Origin: Streptomyces cavernae
GTDB taxonomy: Bacteria; Actinomycetota; Actinomycetes; Streptomycetales; Streptomycetaceae
Reading direction: 5' to 3'
NCBI RefSeq assembly: GCF_004023625.1
Contig: NZ_RPDJ01000020.1
Span: 179,155 to 243,154, forward strand
DNA: 64,000 nucleotides
Shown here piece by piece: positions 59,080-64,000 of the stretch; the stretch's first letter is position 1; every line of letters starts with the position of its first letter. A program made the translations under genes and the position numbers. The notes under the pieces are model-generated. The model made no database searches and was not told the DNA's origin. It saw only the letters and a program-made list of their open reading frames with translations.

Positions 59080-60413
59080 AAGAACTCCGACCACGGCTGG
59101 TCCCAGATCTGCTTCACGCACAGGATCAGGAACAGCAGGCCCGCGATGGCCAGCATGGCGTTGCTCACCGGGCCGTTTCGCCATTCGCGCGGGGTTCGGG
59201 AGGAGTTGAGGAGCCAGATCAGGGTCGCGGCGAGGAACGGGAGGAAGGCCGCGCCGAGGACGCCGTAGAGGATGATCAGGCGGAAGGGCTGGCCCTGGAA
59301 GAGCAGGACGATCGGGGGGAAGGTCAGCCAGAGCAGGTAGGCGCGGAAGGGCCAGGAACGCTCGCGTGCGCCCGAGGCGACCTCCTCGCCCGTCGCCCCC
59401 GCGGACTTCCGGTAGCGCGCCACGAAGTCCGCGAACATCAGGCTGACGCCGTGCCAGACACCGATCAGGGATGTGTACGACGTGGCGAAGAAGCCGATCA
59501 GGAAGAACTTGGCCGTCGCGCCGCCGTACTCCTCCTCCAGGATGTCGCCCAGCTGGATCAGGCCCTTGTCGCCGCTGGCGATGGCCACCTGGGACGAGTG
59601 CAGGAGTTCCGCGCCCACGAAGAGCATCGCGATCACGAAGATGCCCGTGGTGGCGTAGGCGACCCGGTTGTCGAGGCGCATCACCTTCATCCAGCCCGTG
59701 TTCGTCCAGCCCTTGGCGTTGACCCAGTAGCCGTACGCCGCCAGGGTGATCGTGCCGCCCACGCCGCCGATCAGGCCGAGGGTGTTGAGGATCGAGTCCT
59801 TCTCGTCGGGGAGGACCGGCAGGAGGCCCGCGAAGGCGTCCCCGAGGTTCGGGGTGACGCGGATCGCCAGGTACACCGTCACCACGAACATGACGCCCAC
59901 CAGGACCGTCATGACCTTCTCGAAGACCACGTACTTGTTGAACCAGACGAAGACCAGGCCGGACAGTCCGCAGAGGATCGCCCACCACTTGAGGTCCATG
60001 ACGTCCGGGAACAGTGCCTGCAGGGGCAGCGCGCTCGACGACATCGCCGCCGCGCCGTAGACGAAGCCCCAGATCACGACGTAGACGACGAAGAAGTACG
60101 TCGTCCAGCGGCCGAGGCTCGCCCAGCCGTCGAAGAGGGTGCGGCCGGTGGACAGGTGCCAGCGGCCCGCCGCCTCAGCGAGTGAGATCTTCACCAGGCA
60201 GCCGATCACCGCGGCCCATAAAAGGGTGTAGCCGAAGTTGCTGCCCGCGATCAGGGTGGCCACCAGGTCGCCGGCGCCGACACCGGTCGCCGCCACCACG
60301 ATTCCGGGGCCGATGTACTTCCAACTGGACTTACGGAGGCGGGAGTCCCCTTCGCCCGCCTCCCCGGTCGCCGCCGACGCGTTGCTCGCCTTGTCTCCCG
60401 TTGTCTCCGCCAT
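59076..60413 (-). CDS. Nramp-related membrane transporter lacking canonical metal motifs
   Basis: ATG 60413 (445 residues) starts a protein with about 11 membrane segments and an N-terminal hydrophilic tail. In canonical Nramp transporters TM1 carries DPGN and TM6 carries A/MxPH. Here TM1 reads GPGIVVAATGVGAGDLVATL and the TM6 region GGTITLAAYGYWVNAKG, so both metal-coordinating motifs are replaced. The sequence still fits the family (FDGWASLGRW, VYVVIWGFVYGAAAMSSSAL, GFFATSYTSLIGVWHGVS). It may carry another ion or small solute. It reads toward the repeat element, which begins at its stop codon. Confidence 0.85.
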   Translation of the reverse strand: MAETTGDKASNASAATGEAGEGDSRLRKSSWKYIGPGIVVAATGVGAGDLVATLIAGSNFGYTLLWAAVIGCLVKISLAEAAGRWHLSTGRTLFDGWASLGRWTTYFFVVYVVIWGFVYGAAAMSSSALPLQALFPDVMDLKWWAILCGLSGLVFVWFNKYVVFEKVMTVLVGVMFVVTVYLAIRVTPNLGDAFAGLLPVLPDEKDSILNTLGLIGGVGGTITLAAYGYWVNAKGWTNTGWMKVMRLDNRVAYATTGIFVIAMLFVGAELLHSSQVAIASGDKGLIQLGDILEEEYGGATAKFFLIGFFATSYTSLIGVWHGVSLMFADFVARYRKSAGATGEEVASGARERSWPFRAYLLWLTFPPIVLLFQGQPFRLIILYGVLGAAFLPFLAATLIWLLNSSRTPREWRNGPVSNAMLAIAGLLFLILCVKQIWDQPWSEFF

Positions 60414-60579
60414 GCGGTTCAAGGAAGCGCAAAGCGGGCGACTGCACAAGGTGGCGTACGCCGATCGCCACGCCACGTCCACAAGCGTCCGAAACCCGCC
60501 TACTGCCCGCCTCCCGCGTCGTCGCCTCCCCCGTCGTCGCCGCCCCACGCCGTCCAGACGGTCACGGCGGTCACCGGCC

Positions 60580-61041
60580 TCAGCCGTCGGAGCCGCACGT
60601 GCCGAGTTCGAACCAGACGGTCTTGCCGGGCTCGTCCTGCTCGCAGCCCCAGCGCCGGGCGAGTGCCTCCACCAGGAACATCCCGCGACCGCCCTCCTCG
60701 TCGGCGCCCACCTCGCGCAGCAGCCGGGGCGGGCTGCCGACGACGTCGGAGACCTCACAGCGCAGTACGCCGTGCGCGGCGGTGAGCGTGAGGCGCAGAC
60801 GGCCCCGGGCGTGCAGCAGGGCGTTGGTGACGAGTTCGCTGACGAGGAGTTCCGCGGTCTCGCTGTGGTCCATCAGGCCCCAGTCCTCCATCCGTCCGCG
60901 GACCTCCGCTCGGGCCGCGGCGGCCACCGTGGGATGGGGCTCGTAGACGACGCATCGATGGCCGGCGCCCAGCGGCGGCTGGGGGAAGGAGCCGTACGTA
61001 TGGTCGGGGTCCGAGGACTGGCCACCGGAAAGTCGCAGCAT
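60580..61041 (-). CDS. Anti-sigma-type ATP-binding protein (HATPase_c_2)
   Basis: ATG 61041 (153 residues) was chosen over upstream in-frame starts that would cover the promoter motifs. The ATPase boxes are intact: N-box AELLVSELVTNALLHARG, G1-like VLRCEVSDVVGSPPRL and G2 ADEEGGRGMFLVEALARRWG, with a final TVWFELG. Such single-domain kinases bind or phosphorylate anti-anti-sigma factors and are abundant in streptomycetes. A GTACCCAA motif repeated upstream may control it. Confidence 0.88.
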   Translation of the reverse strand: MLRLSGGQSSDPDHTYGSFPQPPLGAGHRCVVYEPHPTVAAAARAEVRGRMEDWGLMDHSETAELLVSELVTNALLHARGRLRLTLTAAHGVLRCEVSDVVGSPPRLLREVGADEEGGRGMFLVEALARRWGCEQDEPGKTVWFELGTCGSDG

Positions 61042-61087
61042 GACTTCAGGCTGTCCGCCCCGACCCGGCCGCACACGGGGAGTACTA

Positions 61088-61187
61088 CCTGTTTGGGTAC
61101 CTGTGTGCGCGTTGCGCGGGTACGCCCTGTGTGTGCGCCCTATCTGCCTTATGCCCGAACTCCCCTTTGTGTTACCCAAGTTGGGTA
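61088..61187 (-). promoter_or_regulatory. Repeated GTACCCAA motif upstream of the ATPase gene
   Basis: A TACCCAA-G-TTGGGTA dyad at 61173-61187 and a further TTTGGGTACC near 61090 give three copies of the same octamer within 100 bp of the start codon. The pattern suggests a dimeric regulator with two sites. Confidence 0.45.
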
Positions 61188-61195
61188 CCGGGTGC

Positions 61196-61992
61196 TCAGG
61201 CCCGCCCGCTCCCGCTGACCCATGCCGCGATCTGGCTCCGCTTGGTGAACCCGAGCTTGCGCAGGATCCGTTCGACGTGTCCCTCGGCCGTCCGCCGCGC
61301 GATCACCAGCCGGTCGGCGATCTGCTGGTTCCCCAGCCCGTCGGCCACCAGCCGCGCCACCTCGGTCTCCCGCGGGGTGAGCGGCGTCGTCCGGGTCCGT
61401 GAGGGCGAACCGGACGGTGTCGGCGGTGTCTCCTGGATCGCGTACGAGACGATCTCCGCGAGCCCGAACCGCCCGCCCCGCCGGTACGCCCGGTCGAACT
61501 CGCGCCGCCCCACGGCCGCCCGTACCGCGGCCTCGCTGTCCCGGCGGGCGGTGTTGAACACGGTCGATCCGAAGCGGTTGCTGTCGATGTCGGCCCACAC
61601 CCGGTCGGAGCCGCCGAGCAGTACGGCGGCGCGCTCGTGCTCCCCGCGCGCCGTAGCGGGGGCTGCGCGGAGTGGTCGTGCAGGCCCAGGGCGTCGGCGA
61701 TGGCGAGCGGGACGAGCGTGGGGTCGCGCAGTCCGGCCAGGTGGACGAAGCGCACTCCGTCGGGGAAGGCCCGTTCGACGCGGGCGGCGATACGACCCGC
61801 CAGACGCGTCTTGCCGACGCCGCCCGGTCCGGTCAGGGTGACCAGGCGTGCGTGGCCCAGCAGTTTGTGGCCCTGGGCCAGTTCGTCCCGCCGGTCGATG
61901 AAGGTGGTCGTCTCCGCCGGCAGGTGGCAGTCCCTTCGCGGCGCTGATCCGCCCATGATCAGCCAGTCCTCTGGGGTGTCTGGAGTTCTCAA
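61196..61992 (-). pseudogene. LuxR-type NB-ARC regulator with internal deletion
   Basis: Starting at ATG 61992, one frame encodes the N-terminal part of a large regulator: LPAETTTFIDRRDELAQGHK and the P-loop VTLTGPGGVGKTRLAGRIA, up to LAIADALGLHD at about 61680. Below about 61650 the homologous sequence is in a different frame and is the far C-terminus: DRVWADIDSNRFGSTVFNTA and a LuxR helix-turn-helix (LTPRETEVARLVADGLGNQQ, GHVERILRKLGFTKRSQIAA). Intact relatives are 700-900 residues, so roughly 500 residues and the frame have been lost. It is very likely non-functional. Confidence 0.8.
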
Positions 61993-62254
61993 CTCCTCTT
62001 GCGCGGCCCTTTACTTTCCCCCTTTTGGCCGGGTTCCGCACCTTCGTTTCACCCGCTGGGGTGGTCTTTTACCGTCTCGCGATGGGGAGTTGGTCGTCGC
62101 CGTACACTGCGCGGCTCGCTGTCGGACATCCCTATGGAGGGTGCGTCCGGGATGCCGGCGGGTGCCCCAGCCCGCGGGCTGCGCGCGGCACGGCGTAAGG
62201 CCGGCCCGATGTCACCGCGATACCACGGCGAAGCACCCCCACACATTGGCCTAC

Positions 62255-62283
62255 TTGACCAGTTCATGCCAGAGCCCCACGAT
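62255..62283 (+). promoter_or_regulatory. Candidate promoter for the carboxypeptidase gene
   Basis: TTGACC (62255-62260) and CACGAT (62278-62283) are 17 bp apart, about 135 bp before the start codon. The -10 is weak. The rest of 61993-62418 holds no gene that I can support. Confidence 0.35.
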
Positions 62284-62418
62284 GAGCGCCACACCCGCAC
62301 CACGTACGTCGCACGGATCCACCCCCCGCTCCACTCCACCGATCCGGGGATCCCAGTGGTCCCCGGAGAGCCCGGAGTCCCGGCGACCCCGGAACTCCCG
62401 GAGAAACAAGGAGACTTC

Positions 62419-63774
62419 ATGCGACTTCGCATACGCGGCAGCAGTCCCGGAGCCGGTCGCAGGACCGCCGCCCTCGCGGCCCTGCTGGCACTCGCGCTCG
62501 CGGCCCCGATCACCGCGACGACCACGGACGCGACGGCGACCGGTGCCGGGCGCCCGACCGCCTCGGCGGACGACGTCCGCCAGTACGAGGTGCACCTGCG
62601 CTCCGACGCCGAGTCCCGCACGGCACTCCAGCGCTCCGGTGTGACCGTGGACGAGTCCGACAGCCACACGGTCGTCGTCTCCGGTCGCGCCGACCAGATC
62701 AGAAAACTGCGCGGGCTCGGCTACGAGGTCACGCCGCTGGGCGCGGTACCCGACCGGTCCAACGGCGAGGACGACGTACGGCTGATGGACTTCCCGTCGG
62801 CGGACTCGCGGTACCACAACTACGCCGAGATGAACGCGGAGATCGACCAGCGGCTCGCCGCATACCCGGGCATCATGAGCAAGCGGGTGATCGGCAAGTC
62901 GTACCAGGGCCGCGACATCGTGGCCATCAAGATCAGCGACAACGTGGACACGGACGAGTCCGAACCCGAGGCCCTCTTCACCCACCACCAGCACGCCCGC
63001 GAACACCTGACGGTGGAGATGGCGCTGTATCTGCTGCGGGAGTTCGGCGCCGGGTACGGGTCCGACTCGCGTATCACCAGCATGGTGAACAACCGTGAGA
63101 TCTGGATCGTCCCGGACCTCAACCCCGACGGCGGCGAGTACGACATCGCGTCCGGGTCCTACCGTTCGTGGCGCAAGAACCGGCAGCCCAACAGCGGTTC
63201 GTCGTACGTCGGCACCGACCTCAACCGCAACTGGAACTACCGGTGGGGCTGCTGCGGCGGTTCGTCCGGGTCGACGTCCTCCGACACCTACCGGGGCACG
63301 GCCCCCGAGTCCGCGCCCGAGGTGAAGGTCGTCGCCGACTTCGTACGCAGCCGGGTCGTGGGCGGGGTCCAGCAGATCAAGGCGGGCATCGACTTCCACA
63401 CCTACAGCGAACTGGTGCTGTGGCCCTTCGGGTACACCTACTCGGACACCACCACGGGCATGACGGCGGACGACCGCAACGCGTTCGCGACCGTCGGCGG
63501 GAAGATGGCCTCCAGCAACGGATACACGGCGGAGCAGTCCAGTGACCTGTACATCACGGACGGTTCGATCGACGACTACCTCTGGGGCAGCCAGAAGATC
63601 TTCGGGTACACCTTCGAGATGTACCCGGGGTCGAGCTCCGGCGGCGGTTTCTACCCGCCCGACGAGGTGATCGAGCGCGAGACGTCCCGTAACCGGGACG
63701 CGGTGCTGCAACTGCTGGAGAACGCGGACTGTATGTACCGGTCGATCGGCAAGGAGTCGCAGTACTGCAGGTGA
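62419..63774 (+). CDS. Secreted M14 zinc carboxypeptidase
   Basis: ATG 62419 (451 residues) has AGGAG 6 nt upstream. The frame is open far upstream, but without a comparable site. The signal peptide is RTAALAALLALALAAPITAT and beyond, followed by a propeptide (about 50-125, QYEVHLRSDAESRTALQRSG). The metallopeptidase domain has the zinc ligands HxxE in THHQHAREH near residue 190 and His in IDFHTYSELVLWPFGY near 324, and the catalytic Glu in YTFEMYPG near 397. Cysteines in GCCGG and at the C-terminus may form disulfides. It removes C-terminal residues from peptides outside the cell, as in S. griseus carboxypeptidase T/SG types. Confidence 0.93.
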   Translation: MRLRIRGSSPGAGRRTAALAALLALALAAPITATTTDATATGAGRPTASADDVRQYEVHLRSDAESRTALQRSGVTVDESDSHTVVVSGRADQIRKLRGLGYEVTPLGAVPDRSNGEDDVRLMDFPSADSRYHNYAEMNAEIDQRLAAYPGIMSKRVIGKSYQGRDIVAIKISDNVDTDESEPEALFTHHQHAREHLTVEMALYLLREFGAGYGSDSRITSMVNNREIWIVPDLNPDGGEYDIASGSYRSWRKNRQPNSGSSYVGTDLNRNWNYRWGCCGGSSGSTSSDTYRGTAPESAPEVKVVADFVRSRVVGGVQQIKAGIDFHTYSELVLWPFGYTYSDTTTGMTADDRNAFATVGGKMASSNGYTAEQSSDLYITDGSIDDYLWGSQKIFGYTFEMYPGSSSGGGFYPPDEVIERETSRNRDAVLQLLENADCMYRSIGKESQYCR

Positions 63775-64000
63775 GGGTGCGCTGCGCTGTGCTTTGGCCG
63801 GGGCGTCAGGTTGCGCTGCGCTTTGTAGCTGTTGTCGTTCCGATCTTGAGGGCTGCACGTCGAACGGGGTGCTCGATCGGGTGGTTGCCGCCGGCTGCGG
63901 GCATGACGGCAGGGCCTCTTGGTAGCTCGGGGTTGCGAAGCCAACCGAGATCCAGGAGACCCTGTTGCCGCAGTTGTACGTGCTCGCACCGGTGGAGTTC
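63775..64000. other. Right-edge sequence without a supported gene
   Basis: This 226-bp tail after the carboxypeptidase gene has lower coding regularity. A plus-strand frame at the very end (PTEIQETLLPQLYVLAPVEF) lacks a start, and a minus-strand frame contains TYNCGNRVSWI, vaguely like the C-terminus of some secreted hydrolases. Neither is enough to call. Confidence 0.3.

Noticed and set aside
63780..64000. Partial gene at the right edge (frames containing PTEIQETLLPQL or TYNCGNRVSWI)
   Set aside because: One frame begins right after a stop with no start codon, and the other runs antisense through the carboxypeptidase gene. Without sequence beyond the window neither can be supported.

Overview
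The window looks like chromosomal DNA from a Streptomyces or a very close actinomycete. Base composition is very GC-rich with strong G/C bias at third codon positions. It carries a WhiB-family regulator, SpoIIE-type phosphatases and anti-sigma-like ATPases, DUF397/DUF5753 regulators, a class II GlpX fructose bisphosphatase, and many short-spaced operons with ATGA/GTGA start-stop overlaps. From memory, the order xseA-xseB-nitroreductase-DUF4245-glpX-whiB-like-DUF1707-class I fumarase-fumC resembles a core block of the S. coelicolor chromosome. I could not check this by alignment.

Left part (1-25.9 kb): the end of a class III aminotransferase followed by an aminoglycoside-phosphotransferase-fold kinase; a ROK regulator; xseA/xseB; a RutE-like nitroreductase; DUF4245; glpX; a WhiB-like protein; a DUF1707/LiaF-like protein; two unrelated fumarases (class I iron-sulfur and class II FumC) separated by a small regulator/membrane-protein pair; DUF402; a methyltransferase; a GAF-SpoIIE-HATPase phosphatase; a class A penicillin-binding protein; an SPFH protein coupled to a ribbon-helix-helix protein; and a PadR-ABC-FtsX operon with an operator palindrome. 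A 0.8 kb repeat-rich non-coding stretch lies in front of padR.

Middle (26-43.7 kb): an AI-2E family membrane protein; two tandem SLT transglycosylase-like secreted proteins; PIN-PhoH; a cis-prenyltransferase; a 1.4 kb non-coding stretch with 24-bp tandem repeats; DUF192; an HxlR regulator with a perfect 24-bp palindrome upstream; an AlkZ/YcaQ-like winged-helix protein; a methyltransferase/DinB divergent pair; an LLM-class oxidoreductase; two gene fragments fused by deletion; a PQQ-repeat Ser/Thr kinase; and an ATPase/XRE/DUF397 regulatory trio.

43.7-55.5 kb, all on the minus strand, is a compact Tad-type (type IVb pilus-like) operon. It contains CpaB, a CpaE ATPase fused to a TadE-like pseudopilin, TadE, the TadA/CpaF ATPase, TadB, TadC, an embedded histidine kinase and response regulator, a Flp-like pilin, a TadG-like protein, a lipoprotein and a secreted OmpA-domain protein. 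Most neighbours overlap or are separated by fewer than 40 bp.

Right end (55.5-64 kb): a GH18 chitinase behind a DasR-type dre operator, a YdeI protein, a fragment of a large secreted (Rhs-like) protein, an Nramp-related transporter lacking the canonical metal motifs, an anti-sigma-like ATPase, a LuxR/NB-ARC regulator broken by an internal deletion, and a secreted zinc carboxypeptidase.

The most unusual non-coding feature is a set of small mobile-element-like repeats at 7652-7875, 57450-57583 and 58926-59079. Each abuts a CTAG tetranucleotide that contains the TAG stop codon of an unrelated gene. The first two have clear terminal inverted repeats. The first and third share a core of roughly 110 bp. 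A short piece of the same core family sits in frame inside the methyltransferase gene at 15028-15090.
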